Shown piece after piece: positions 41,587 through 49,869 of a DNA stretch of 64,000 bases. Origin of the DNA: Nannocystis sp. RBIL2. Its GTDB lineage: Bacteria > Myxococcota_A > Polyangia > Nannocystales > Nannocystaceae. Numbering within the stretch: position 1 is the stretch's first letter; every line of letters begins with the position of its first letter. The stretch is from assembly GCF_026626745.1 (NCBI RefSeq), contig NZ_JAPNJW010000002.1, positions 3,000,151 through 3,064,150 of the forward strand, given 5' to 3'. The notes beneath the pieces are model-generated. The model was not told the DNA's origin, searched no databases, and saw nothing but the letters and a program-made list of their open reading frames with translations. A program made the translations under genes and the position numbers.

Positions 41587-43314
41587 GTGAGGCGGCGAGC
41601 GTGCGTGCAAGGGCTGATGGGGTCGCTCGGGCTCGCGTGCGCGGGCACGAGGGCGGGCCTGCCTGCGCCGGCCGGAGCGGGTCGGTCGGACCCGAATTCG
41701 CCCGCCGCGAGCCCGCCGGGCGGGCCGTCGTCGCCGCTGTACGCGGCGGGCTTCCGCTTCGGTCGCGTGGTGCAGGGGAGTGAGCACCCGGACGAACTCG
41801 TCATCGAACCCGATGGCCCGCGACGCATGACGGACGGCCTTGGGATCCGCGCGCCCACGGTCGGTGCGATCGCGGAGCATCAGGCCGAACTGGCTGCGGC
41901 GGCGAGGATCCCCGTGCTCGAGGTCCAGCAGCCGCTGAGCGATCTGCGGGCGCTCACCGGCCTGACGAACGTGGCGAGCCTGCGCGTGTCGTGTCGCGCG
42001 CGCGACTTGACGCCGCTGCAGGCGCTGTCGGGGCTCGTACACTTGCATCTCACGGCCGACTCGGTGCTGGGCGAGCCGACGAACGGATGGGCCCCGTTGC
42101 CGGCGCTGCGGCGGCTGTGTGTCCACGGGTACGTCGGGCCGCGCGGCCCGCTGCGGCTCGACTGGTTGCGTCATTTCCCGGGCCTGGAGTCGCTCGAGCT
42201 GGGGAGCGTGGTCGGCCGCCCCGTCGACCTCGACGGGTTGCGCTCGCTGCCGCGTCTGCAAGAGCTGCGGCTGACTCGATTCATCGTGGCCGATCTGCGG
42301 CCTCTCGCCGAGCTGCCCTCGCTCCGACGCGTCGTGATCGGTCACTCCCAGATCCGCTCGTTCCGCGGGCTCGAGGCGTGGGACGGCGCCGCCTCTTCGC
42401 TGGCGTTGGAGCTCGCAGGGTCGAACTTCGTCGCGGCGGAGCTGGCGAGCGCGGCCGCACGCGCGCCCCGGATCGCTGTCGCGGTGCCGACCGCCGATCC
42501 GCCGCCGCTGCCGCCGCCCGGCGAGTGGAGCCCGCGAGAGGAGGCGCCGCCGCTGCCGTCACCGCTGCACGAGGCGGGTCTTCGCCTCGCGCGACGGATC
42601 TTCCGCGACGACCTCCTGGCGCTCGACACCGACGACGAGCGGCCTCCGCTCGACCAGCCGGTGCTCGTCGCGCCCGATCTGGAAGTCGTCGCCGCGCACC
42701 GGGCGAGCCTGGCGAGGCTGCCCCACATCGCCGCGCTGATGGTCCAGGCGCCGGTGCTCGATCTGCGCCCGCTGGTCGGTCTCGACAACCTCGCCGGGCT
42801 GTGGGTCCATTGTGTGGATCCCGATCTCACGCCATTGCGGGCGCTGCCGCGGCTGGAACGATTGTATGTTCGCTGGGGATCGGTGGTGTGCCGACCCGCC
42901 GAGTTCGGGCCGCTGACGCGTCTGCGTCGGCTCGTGATCGCCGGATATGTCGGGCCCGACGGGGGCGAGGCCGATCTCGAGTGGCTGCGCGCGATGCCCC
43001 GGCTCGAGCGCCTCGAGATCGAGGGCGGCAGCGACCGCACGCTCGACCTCTCGGGGCTGACGAACCTCCACGAGCTACGAACGCTGCGCCTGCGCGGGTT
43101 TCGGATCGCGCAGCCGCGGCCGATCGGGGAGCTGCCGCAGCTCCAGGCGGTGGAGCTCGAAGACGGCGAGGTCGCGTCGCTCGCCGGTCTGTTGCCGTGG
43201 CGGGGCAAGTCGATGTCGCTCCGCCTGCGTGCGACGCGGGTCCCCGCGCGCGAGCTGGCGACGCTGCAGGCGCAGGCGCCCGGGCTGACGGTCGAGGTCC
43301 ACGAGCCGGGGTGA
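41587..43314 (+). CDS. LRR lipoprotein with internal duplication
   Basis: A 575-residue protein. The GTG start gives a short Arg-rich signal ending LGLACAG (lipobox). A Pro/Ser linker follows. Two homologous halves (about 50-300 and 325-570) share the order PLxxAGxRxxR, a short acidic segment, a DLRxLxGLxNxAxL repeat, DLTPLxAL, YVGPxGxxxLxWLR and closing leucine-rich turns. Each half has about six irregular LRRs, consistent with a curved solenoid for surface protein binding. The stop lies 2 bases from the converging DUF4157 gene stop. Confidence 0.78.
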   Translation: MRRRACVQGLMGSLGLACAGTRAGLPAPAGAGRSDPNSPAASPPGGPSSPLYAAGFRFGRVVQGSEHPDELVIEPDGPRRMTDGLGIRAPTVGAIAEHQAELAAAARIPVLEVQQPLSDLRALTGLTNVASLRVSCRARDLTPLQALSGLVHLHLTADSVLGEPTNGWAPLPALRRLCVHGYVGPRGPLRLDWLRHFPGLESLELGSVVGRPVDLDGLRSLPRLQELRLTRFIVADLRPLAELPSLRRVVIGHSQIRSFRGLEAWDGAASSLALELAGSNFVAAELASAAARAPRIAVAVPTADPPPLPPPGEWSPREEAPPLPSPLHEAGLRLARRIFRDDLLALDTDDERPPLDQPVLVAPDLEVVAAHRASLARLPHIAALMVQAPVLDLRPLVGLDNLAGLWVHCVDPDLTPLRALPRLERLYVRWGSVVCRPAEFGPLTRLRRLVIAGYVGPDGGEADLEWLRAMPRLERLEIEGGSDRTLDLSGLTNLHELRTLRLRGFRIAQPRPIGELPQLQAVELEDGEVASLAGLLPWRGKSMSLRLRATRVPARELATLQAQAPGLTVEVHEPG

Positions 43315-43316
43315 GA

Positions 43317-45395
43317 TCATTTGCGCCGCAGCCTCACCGTGAACCTGGGGCCGGGGTCGGCGCCGTCGGTGAAGAAGCCCGCGAGCGCGACCTCGGATTC
43401 GCCGGGCGGGAGCGTGATCCGGGTCCCCTGGACGAACGGCGCGATGGCCGAAGGTCGGTTGTCTTCGACGGAGACGAAGGTCAACACCGGCGCGGCGAAC
43501 ACCTGCCTGGAATCAGGAGGGACGACCAGATCGGTGTCGGTGGTCTTGACCCGCTCGGGCGGGAGCTGCCCGCCGCCCGCATCCCAGGTCGCGCTGAGGA
43601 CCCGCACGGCGTGCTGCTTTCGCCGCACCATGAAGCCACCGTCGGGGCCGACCGGCTGGTCCCCGAAATCGGCGCGGGCGGGCTCGATGAATTCGACGCG
43701 GAGCCCCTCGAGGTAGGCGCGACCGCGGAACCCCTCGACGTCGAGCGCCGCGTCGTGCTGTGACCCGGCCATCTGGACGATGCAATGGAAGCTGAAGGCC
43801 CATCGATCGGCCGCCGACAGCGCCGCGGCACCTCCGAGCAACGCGCGGTCGGTCGACCCAGGGGAGTACTGCGGGCGGCCGGCCGGGACGTCGACGAGGC
43901 TGACGACGGGGTTGTTCTCGACGGACAGCGGGCCCGCGTACGCACGCGGCTGCTCCGGGTCTTCAGGGGCGACGATCGACCCTGCGCCGTCCATGAACTG
44001 GGCGAACAGCACGTTGACGGCCTGCCCGCCGGACACGAAGCCGCCGCGCAGGATGACGTGCTTCGCGGGAATGCCCAGAGTCCGGGCGAGCAATGCCAGC
44101 AGATCGGAGAAGTGCACGCAATTGCCGACGCGCCGGTCGTAGAGATCGAGCGCCGAGGCGGGCCGCCTGGCGTTGGGGTTGTAGTCGATACGGTCCCGGC
44201 CGCGAATCCCGCGGCGCAACGCGGCGGCGGCGTCGGTCCCCGATCGGGCGCCCCTGGCATACGCCGTGGCTCGCTCGGCGGCGCGATACTCCACGGCCGC
44301 CAGCCCGGCGGGAGGGGCGAGGCTGTGGAAGGCGCGAAGCACCGTCGATTGTAGCGACTGCACGCTGCCGTCGGCTCGGACGAGGTCCCAGCCGAGGACG
44401 TGGTCCTGCTGGCCGACGGCCGGACTGAGCAAACGCACCGCGACTTCGCCGGGACCGCCGGCCTCGACCTTCGTCTCCGCGAGCGGCAGTGAGCCGTTCA
44501 CGGTCTGCTCGGAGACCCGCAGGACGGCCGGCTCGCCGACGTCGGCGAGGGTCACGGCGAGGGTCACGGGGGCGCTGCGAGGCACGAGGGCGCACGGCAA
44601 TCCATCGACGGGCGCGTCGACCAGCGGGGTCGGCCCGCGCACGTCGAAGGCGACGATCCGCGGACCGACCGCGCCGATGCCGGGGTCCGGCGATTGCTCG
44701 ACGGCCTCGGTGGTGGGAGACGGGGCCCGAGCGGCGAGCGAACGCTGGATGGGGAGCGACGAGCCCTGTTGTTGGAGCGTGTGCGTCAATTCGTGGGCGA
44801 GCAGGCGACGGCCGGCGGGTTGCTCGGGTCGGTACTCGCCCTGGTTGAAGAAGATGTCACGGCCGACGGTGAAGGCGCGGGCGTGGATCCGTTCGGCGAG
44901 GTGGGCCGCGCGAGCGTCGTCGTGCAGGCGCACGCGGTCGAGCCGGGCGCCGAAGCGCGACTGCATGAATTCCAGCGTGTCGCCGGCGAGCGGCCGTCCC
45001 TGGGCGGCGCGCGCCCGCTGGAGCGCGCGGTCGAAGCCGGACGGGGTGGCGCTCGCAGGAGCAGCCGCGCCGGGGCGCGGGGCGCGTTGAATGAGGTCGT
45101 CTTCGGCCTCCTGCTCGCACGCGGTGCACATGCGTCGAATCGTGAGGGGCGAGGGCGTCGCCGACGCGGCGACGGGCGGCGCTTCGGCTCGCATGACTCG
45201 GTCGGCCGCGGCGTCCGCCTCTCGTTCGAGCCGATCGCCCGGCGCCCCGAGGGTGAAGGCAAACGGCGCCGGTCCTGGGCCGGGCGGCGCGCCCTCGATA
45301 CGCGAGGCCTTCGCCGCGGGGCTGGGCCTCCGCTGAATGGTGGCAGTATTCGGTCGGATCGCAGGTCGACGAATCAGCGGAGCGTAATTGGACAT
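43317..45395 (-). CDS. DUF4157 (eCIS-core-type) protein with transglutaminase-like domain
   Basis: A 692-residue protein without a signal peptide. The N-terminal ~120 residues are low-complexity with MCTACEQEAEDDLIQR, a segment typical of proteins linked to extracellular contractile injection systems (eCIS). Residues ~135-210 form a DUF4157 metallopeptidase-like domain: MQSRFGARLDRVRLHDD and HELTH (201-205, an HExxH) in LLAHELTHTLQQQG. A beta-rich region follows, then a transglutaminase-like fold around residues 405-440 (NCVHFSDLLALLARTLGIPA, the Cys in the family's GxCxxxxxLxxxLxRxxGIP context). The C-terminus is again beta-rich. DUF4157 proteins are often eCIS cargo. No injection-system genes are visible nearby. 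The ATG at 45395 is preceded by GGGAG. Confidence 0.82.
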   Translation of the reverse strand: MSNYAPLIRRPAIRPNTATIQRRPSPAAKASRIEGAPPGPGPAPFAFTLGAPGDRLEREADAAADRVMRAEAPPVAASATPSPLTIRRMCTACEQEAEDDLIQRAPRPGAAAPASATPSGFDRALQRARAAQGRPLAGDTLEFMQSRFGARLDRVRLHDDARAAHLAERIHARAFTVGRDIFFNQGEYRPEQPAGRRLLAHELTHTLQQQGSSLPIQRSLAARAPSPTTEAVEQSPDPGIGAVGPRIVAFDVRGPTPLVDAPVDGLPCALVPRSAPVTLAVTLADVGEPAVLRVSEQTVNGSLPLAETKVEAGGPGEVAVRLLSPAVGQQDHVLGWDLVRADGSVQSLQSTVLRAFHSLAPPAGLAAVEYRAAERATAYARGARSGTDAAAALRRGIRGRDRIDYNPNARRPASALDLYDRRVGNCVHFSDLLALLARTLGIPAKHVILRGGFVSGGQAVNVLFAQFMDGAGSIVAPEDPEQPRAYAGPLSVENNPVVSLVDVPAGRPQYSPGSTDRALLGGAAALSAADRWAFSFHCIVQMAGSQHDAALDVEGFRGRAYLEGLRVEFIEPARADFGDQPVGPDGGFMVRRKQHAVRVLSATWDAGGGQLPPERVKTTDTDLVVPPDSRQVFAAPVLTFVSVEDNRPSAIAPFVQGTRITLPPGESEVALAGFFTDGADPGPRFTVRLRRK

Positions 45396-45831
45396 GGCGA
45401 CTCCCGCAGTGCATGGAAAGCGACCTCGACCGCGGGGCATCCGGCGAGGTTTTTCGACGCTAGGCGACCAGCTTCTCCCGTGCAAGGCGCGAGTCCGGGC
45501 GACAGGACGGACCCCGGGCCGGTGCGCGCGACGCGGGCCGCGGGTGGTCATCGGCGGGTGAGTGCACAGACCCGTGCCGCGGACTTCGCTGAATCGCGCG
45601 TCGCCAAGGAGCGCCGCGGGACGCAGATCGCGTTCGGCTGGCCGGCCGGTCCCCGCGCGGCGTTCGCGGGCCGAATCACCGCAGCGGCACGCCGATTGGT
45701 GAAGCAGGTGCCGCGGCCGGGGCCTTCGCCACGAGCGCGAGGTAGGCCGTCGCGCGTTCACCACAACGCTGTAGGTCACAAACGGCAACCGAAGGTCCCG
45801 CGTCGTCCGCTCGTGGGAAGCACGGGGCCTG

Positions 45832-45978
45832 ATGAGCGCCGGCGGCGTGGCGCTCGCGTGCAGTCTCTCGCTCGCCGGTGTGGCCACCTACACGGGGGCC
45901 GGTCTGCTCGAGACCCGCCGCGAAGCGCGTGCGCTTCACGGCATGAGAATTTGGTTGAGCACGGTGCCCATACTTTAA
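45832..45978 (+). CDS. Doubtful 48-residue ORF
   Basis: The frame reads MSAGGVALACSLSLAGVATY, resembling a membrane segment or signal peptide with moderate coding bias, and ends after GMRIWLSTVPIL at a TAA. It may be the N-terminus of a decayed exported protein. Confidence 0.22.
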   Translation: MSAGGVALACSLSLAGVATYTGAGLLETRREARALHGMRIWLSTVPIL

Positions 45979-46037
45979 ATTCCAGGATGCGGAGACAAGC
46001 GAACCGCGGGGAGAACCGCAATCAGGTATGCCACATG

Positions 46038-46277
46038 TCACCAGCGCCTGCCGCCGCGAGCGCCGGTGGCGCTGCCCTCGCCGCTGTCCGGGAACCTGTG
46101 CCGGAGGCTGCGGGTCGCTCCGGACTGCAAGCCCTGACCGCCATCGGCCACGGCGTTCGGGTCTCCGCCCTTGGCCACCACCACCGCCTGGTACCACTCC
46201 GCGGGCTTTGCCCATAACTCCTCGTCGTATTCATCATCGATCGACGTGACGACGAGCAAGGCGCAAGAAACCCTCAT
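46038..46277 (-). CDS. Small possible exported protein
   Basis: A possible 79-residue protein reading MRVSCALLVVTSIDDEYDEE then LWAKPAEWYQAVVVAKGGDP with fairly consistent G/C third positions. The start could also be the ATG at 46283. The N-terminus resembles a short signal; the C-terminal third is low-complexity Gly/Arg/Ser. No family is recognised, and the case is weak because the surrounding DNA looks decayed. Confidence 0.32.
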   Translation of the reverse strand: MRVSCALLVVTSIDDEYDEELWAKPAEWYQAVVVAKGGDPNAVADGGQGLQSGATRSLRHRFPDSGEGSATGARGGRRW

Positions 46278-46453
46278 TTGCATCCGCCCGGCCCGTCGCT
46301 TTCCGGCGCGACGGCAGCGCTCAGCGCGTCGCCGATCGACGGGAGACCACAGCGCCCGCCTACGCGAGCGGCAGACTCGAATTGACCGAGTAGATCGGGC
46401 TCCTCCGACGTAATGTCGGACACGTCCCCCATTGGCGTGCACCCGGCCTCCTA

Positions 46454-46475
46454 CATGCCCTAAAAGACATGTCTG
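46454..46475. repeat. CATG-14 palindrome (intergenic)
   Basis: CATGCCCTAAAAGACATGTC has CATG at 46454 and again 14 bp later at 46468. The overlapping AGACATGTCT is a perfect 10-bp palindrome. Confidence 0.5.
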
Positions 46476-46772
46476 AATCGGCCTCTCCGATGGCGACCCT
46501 CCCCCGCGCCTCACCGTCATCGCCCGAGCTGCGCCGACCCGCGGCCGCTCGCGGGCGTCGCCGTCGCCGGCCGCGTCCTCGCGTTCGCGTCACCCGGTGC
46601 GGCGGCCGACCGCGCGGGCCCGCCACGCCGATCTCATCCGTGTCCGCCCGACAGATCCACCGGGGTCTTGGCGCGTCGCGGCCAGACCCCGCCTGCGGAC
46701 CGCTGCGGACGGGGTCTGCCTGCGCGATCGCGGTCGGGCAAAACTGCCCGCGCCGGGCGTCGGCGGCCTCGA

Positions 46773-46778
46773 TATACT
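46773..46778 (+). promoter_or_regulatory. Candidate -10 (TATACT) for the Pkn kinase
   Basis: TATACT ends 9 bases before the GTG at 46788. It is the best -10 match of the series and decides the kinase start. Confidence 0.45.
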
Positions 46779-46787
46779 GCCTCGCTG

Positions 46788-49721
46788 GTGGAGGACCGGG
46801 CCTACGCCGATACGCTCGCGCTGACGCGCACCGCGGTCGCCGACGACCCGGTCGCGCCGCAGCCGCTCGACCCTGACGCCCCGCTCGAGCGCGGCCAGCT
46901 GCTCGGGCGTTACATCATCCTCGAGCGGGTCGGCGCCGGCGGCATGGGCGTCGTCTACGCCGCCTTCGACCCCGGCCTCGACCGCAAGGTCGCGCTCAAG
47001 CTGCTCGGCCGGCCCGAGGGCAAGCGCGAGGACGACAGCCACGGCCCCGGGGCTCGCCTGCGGCGCGAGGCCAAGGCCCTGGCCCGGCTGGCCCACCCCA
47101 ACGTGGTCGGCGTCCACGACGCGGGCGAGGTCGACGGCCGCGTCTACGTCGCCATGGAGTTCGTCCCCGGCGTCACCCTGCGCCACTACCTGGCCGAGCA
47201 CAAGCTGCCCTGGCGCGACGTCCTCGCCCTGTTCGTCGCCGCCGGCCGCGGCCTGCAGGCGGCCCACGCCGCCGGCCTGGTCCACCGCGACTTCAAGCCC
47301 GAGAACGTGCTCGTCGGCGACGACGGCCGCGTGCGCGTGCTCGACTTCGGCCTGGCCCGCACCAGCGAGCTCGAAGAGCCAGGTCCCGAAGGACATGTCC
47401 CGAAGGCCAGCGGCGACGCCCCGCCGCCGTGGGCCTCCGGCCTGCGCGAGCGCCTCCCTCTCGAGGCCTCGGGCCTGCGCGAGCGCCTCCCCCTCGAGGC
47501 CTCCGGCCTGCGCGAGCTGCTGCCCGAGGCCTCGGGCGCCCACTTCGACATCGGCTCGCTGGTCAGCGTCGACAGCCGCCTCACCCGCGTAGGCGCCCTG
47601 GTCGGCACCCCCGCGTACATGGCCCCCGAGCAGTTCATGGGCCTGCCGACCAGCCCGCGCACCGACCAGTTCAGCTTCTGCGTCGCCCTGTGGGAGGCGG
47701 TCCACGGCGCCCACCCGTTCGGCGACGGCGGGGCGGTGGCGCTGCTGCAGGCGATCTCCCGCGGCAAGCTGCGACCTATCCCGAGAGACAAGCGCACCCC
47801 GGCCTGGCTGCCGCGCGCGCTGGCCCGCGGCCTCAGTGTCGACCCGCGCGCGCGCTGGCCCGACGTCGGCGCCCTGCTCGACGTGCTCGAGCGCCGGGCC
47901 CTGCGCTCGCGGCGAGCCCGGCGCTCCGGCGCCGCCGGCCTCGCCCTCGGCCTGCTCCTCGGCGCCGGCGTGTGGGGCTACGCCCAGTCCGACGGCGACG
48001 ACGAGGTGTGCCGCGGCGGCGCCCTCGCCCTCGCCGGTGCGTGGGACCCGACCCGCCGGGCCCAGGTCCACACCGCCCTGCTCGCCACCGGCCGCGCTCA
48101 CGCCCGCGCCACCGCCGACCGCGTCGTCGCCACCCTCGACGCCTGGACCGCCGCCTGGCTGGCCGCCCACGCCGACGCCTGCCGGGCCACCCACGTCCGC
48201 CACGAGCAGTCGCAAGGCCTGCTCGACCTGCGCATGACCTGCCTCGACGAGCGCCGGCGCGAGCTCGCGGCCCTCACCGACCTGCTCGTTCGGACAGGTC
48301 CCGACGTCGAGGGCCGCGCAGTCCAGGCGGCCGCCGCCCTCACCCCGGTGCAGCGCTGCTCCGACCCGGCGGCTCTCGCCGCCCCGGCCGCCCCGCCGGC
48401 CGACCCCGCCGCGCTGGCCCAGATCCTCGCCGTCCGCCAGCAGCTCGCCGACGCCAAGGCGCTGTTCGACGCCGGCCGCTTGCCCGACGGCCTCGCCCGC
48501 GCCGAGGAGGCCGCCGCCACCGCCGCCCTCCTCGATCACCCCCCGCTCGCCGCCGAGGCGGCCTACATCCTCGGCCTGCTGCAGAACCGCACCCGCGACC
48601 CGCGGGCCGCCGAGGTCACCCTGACCCGCGCCGCCCTCGCCGCCGTGGCCGCCCGGCTCGACGAGCTGGCCGCGCGCGCCATGGTCGAGCTCATCGCCTG
48701 CGTCGGCGTCTACCAGAGCGGCACCGACGAGGCCGTGCGCTGGTCCGAGCTCGCCGGCGCCATGGTCCAAAGGCTAGGTCCCGAAGGACATGTCCTCGAG
48801 GCCAAGCGGCTCGGCCACACCGGCATCGTCCGCCAGATCCGCGGCGAGTTCGCGGCCGCGCGCGAGCTCCACGAGCGCGCCCTCGCCCTGCTCGACCGCC
48901 CCGAGCGGCCCGACCCGCAGGCGCTGATCGGCACCCTGAGCAACCTCGGCAACACCCTCACCGAGCTAGGCCTGCACGTCGAGGCCGAGGCCACCCACCG
49001 CCGCGCGGTCGCCCTCGCCGAGGAGTTCTTCGGCCCCGATCACCCGCACACCGCCATGCTCACCGGCAACCTCGCGGCCGCCCTGACCGACACCGGCCGC
49101 GACGAGGAGGGCGCCGAGCTGCACGCCCGCGCCCTGGCGATCAAGGAGCGCGCGCTCGGCCCGGACCACCTGTCGGTCGCCGCGTCGCTCCGCCACATCG
49201 CCCGGATCCGCCTGCGCCAGGGCGCGCTCGGCGAGGCGCAGGCGATCCTCCGCCGCGCCCTGGCGATCCGCGAGCGCACCCTCGGCCCGACCCACCCCGA
49301 GCTCGCCGACCTGCTGCACGACCTCGGCGAGGCCGCCCGCCGCGAGCGCCGCTTCGCCGCCGCGCAGGCGCTGTTCCGCCGCGCCCTGGCGATCGCCGAG
49401 CCCCGCGGCGACAGCCACCCCCAGGTCATGCCGCTGCTGCTCGGCCTCGGCCGCACCGCCCTCGACGCCGGCGACCCCAGGGCCGCCCGCGAGCCGCTGC
49501 GCCGCGCCCTCGCGGCCGAACCGAAGGACCACGCCCCCGCCCGCCCCGAGGTGGCCGCTCGCCTGCGCCTGCACCTCGCCGAGGCGCTGTGGCCCGACCC
49601 TCCCGCCCGCGCCGAAGCCCGCGCCCTGGCCACCGAAGCCCGCACCCTGCTCGGCCCCGGCGACGGCTTCGCCCCGCTGCGCCGCGAACTCGACGCCTGG
49701 CTCTCGGGACATGTCCTATAA
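46788..49721 (+). CDS. Ser/Thr protein kinase with TPR domain, enlarged activation loop
   Basis: A 977-residue Pkn-type kinase. Kinase motifs: VGAGGMGVVY (glycine loop), VALKLL (Lys), HRDFKPENVL (catalytic loop), DFGLA and APEQ. Between DFG and APE lie about 90 residues instead of the usual 25-30. The extra part includes the dispersed palindrome (PGPEGHV) and a tandem repeat of ASGLRERLPLE. A transmembrane helix follows the kinase domain (about 385-405, GAAGLALGLLLGAGVWGYA). The C-terminal ~550 residues are extracytoplasmic helical repeats including clear TPRs (GNTLTELGLHVEAEATHRRA, ALAIKERALGPDHLSVAASL). A second palindrome lies in the TPR part (LGPEGHVLEA) and a third at the very C-terminus (SGHVL). 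The GTG at 46788 is chosen by the TATACT box. Confidence 0.9.
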   Translation: MEDRAYADTLALTRTAVADDPVAPQPLDPDAPLERGQLLGRYIILERVGAGGMGVVYAAFDPGLDRKVALKLLGRPEGKREDDSHGPGARLRREAKALARLAHPNVVGVHDAGEVDGRVYVAMEFVPGVTLRHYLAEHKLPWRDVLALFVAAGRGLQAAHAAGLVHRDFKPENVLVGDDGRVRVLDFGLARTSELEEPGPEGHVPKASGDAPPPWASGLRERLPLEASGLRERLPLEASGLRELLPEASGAHFDIGSLVSVDSRLTRVGALVGTPAYMAPEQFMGLPTSPRTDQFSFCVALWEAVHGAHPFGDGGAVALLQAISRGKLRPIPRDKRTPAWLPRALARGLSVDPRARWPDVGALLDVLERRALRSRRARRSGAAGLALGLLLGAGVWGYAQSDGDDEVCRGGALALAGAWDPTRRAQVHTALLATGRAHARATADRVVATLDAWTAAWLAAHADACRATHVRHEQSQGLLDLRMTCLDERRRELAALTDLLVRTGPDVEGRAVQAAAALTPVQRCSDPAALAAPAAPPADPAALAQILAVRQQLADAKALFDAGRLPDGLARAEEAAATAALLDHPPLAAEAAYILGLLQNRTRDPRAAEVTLTRAALAAVAARLDELAARAMVELIACVGVYQSGTDEAVRWSELAGAMVQRLGPEGHVLEAKRLGHTGIVRQIRGEFAAARELHERALALLDRPERPDPQALIGTLSNLGNTLTELGLHVEAEATHRRAVALAEEFFGPDHPHTAMLTGNLAAALTDTGRDEEGAELHARALAIKERALGPDHLSVAASLRHIARIRLRQGALGEAQAILRRALAIRERTLGPTHPELADLLHDLGEAARRERRFAAAQALFRRALAIAEPRGDSHPQVMPLLLGLGRTALDAGDPRAAREPLRRALAAEPKDHAPARPEVAARLRLHLAEALWPDPPARAEARALATEARTLLGPGDGFAPLRRELDAWLSGHVL
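47380..47407. repeat. CATG-14 palindrome inside the kinase activation loop
   Basis: Two tandem 14-bp units, CAGGTCCCGAAGGA and CATGTCCCGAAGGC, include the exact GGACATGTCC at 47391-47400. They are read in frame as PGPEGHVPKA, using GGT, GAA, GGA and CAT codons that are scarce elsewhere in this gene. Confidence 0.7.
47433..47528. repeat. 33-bp in-frame tandem repeat in the kinase gene
   Basis: Units 47433-47465, 47466-47498 (33 bp each) and 47499-47528 (30 bp) encode ASGLRERLPLE twice, then ASGLRELLPE. The array begins 25 bp after a palindrome copy and lies between the DFG and APE motifs of the kinase. Confidence 0.85.
48775..48806. repeat. CATG-14 palindrome inside the TPR region
   Basis: TAGGTCCCGAAGGA then CATGTCCTCGAGGC; a 19-base stretch from AGGTCCCGAAGG is identical to the copy at 47381. 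It is read in frame as LGPEGHVLEA within the kinase protein. Confidence 0.65.
49696..49717. repeat. CATG-14 palindrome at the kinase 3' end
   Basis: CCTGGCTCTCGGGA then CATGTCC, containing GGACATGTCC at 49707-49716. It supplies the last residues (WLSGHVL) and the stop follows at once, as at the helicase 3' end. Confidence 0.6.
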
Positions 49722-49857
49722 TAAAAGAGACCCGCCGCGGCCGCACTCGCCTCTCCGCGGATTCCGCGGACTCAGCGTTCAAGCCCGACGAATCAGCGAG
49801 ACGATCGGCTGACTCTCGGGACAGATATTGCGCGTGGCACCGCAGGAGCACGCCTGC

Positions 49858-49863
49858 TACTCT
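49858..49863 (+). promoter_or_regulatory. Candidate -10 (TACTCT) for the AgmX-like gene
   Basis: TACTCT ends 6 bases before the GTG at 49870 and supports that start. Confidence 0.35.
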
Positions 49864-49869
49864 GACTCC

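Larger units (their letters stand above)
45396..46787. other. 1.4-kb gene-poor region
   Basis: No robust gene is visible. Two weak short frames (45832-45978 plus, 46038-46277 minus) are listed separately. Coding bias is patchy, as in decayed sequence. Palindromic elements lie at 46414-46430 and 46454-46475. The region could hold RNA genes or remnants of the neighbouring accessory genes. Confidence 0.45.

Noticed and set aside
43317-45395. Evidence for a complete eCIS/tailocin locus
   Set aside because: Only the DUF4157 protein is present; no sheath, tube, baseplate or AAA ATPase genes were found on either side.
46590-48770. Long minus-strand open frame of about 726 codons opposite the Pkn kinase
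   Set aside because: It is antisense to clear kinase and TPR motifs and its composition (Gly/Ala/Val/Arg/Glu without domains) is that of a GC-rich shadow frame.
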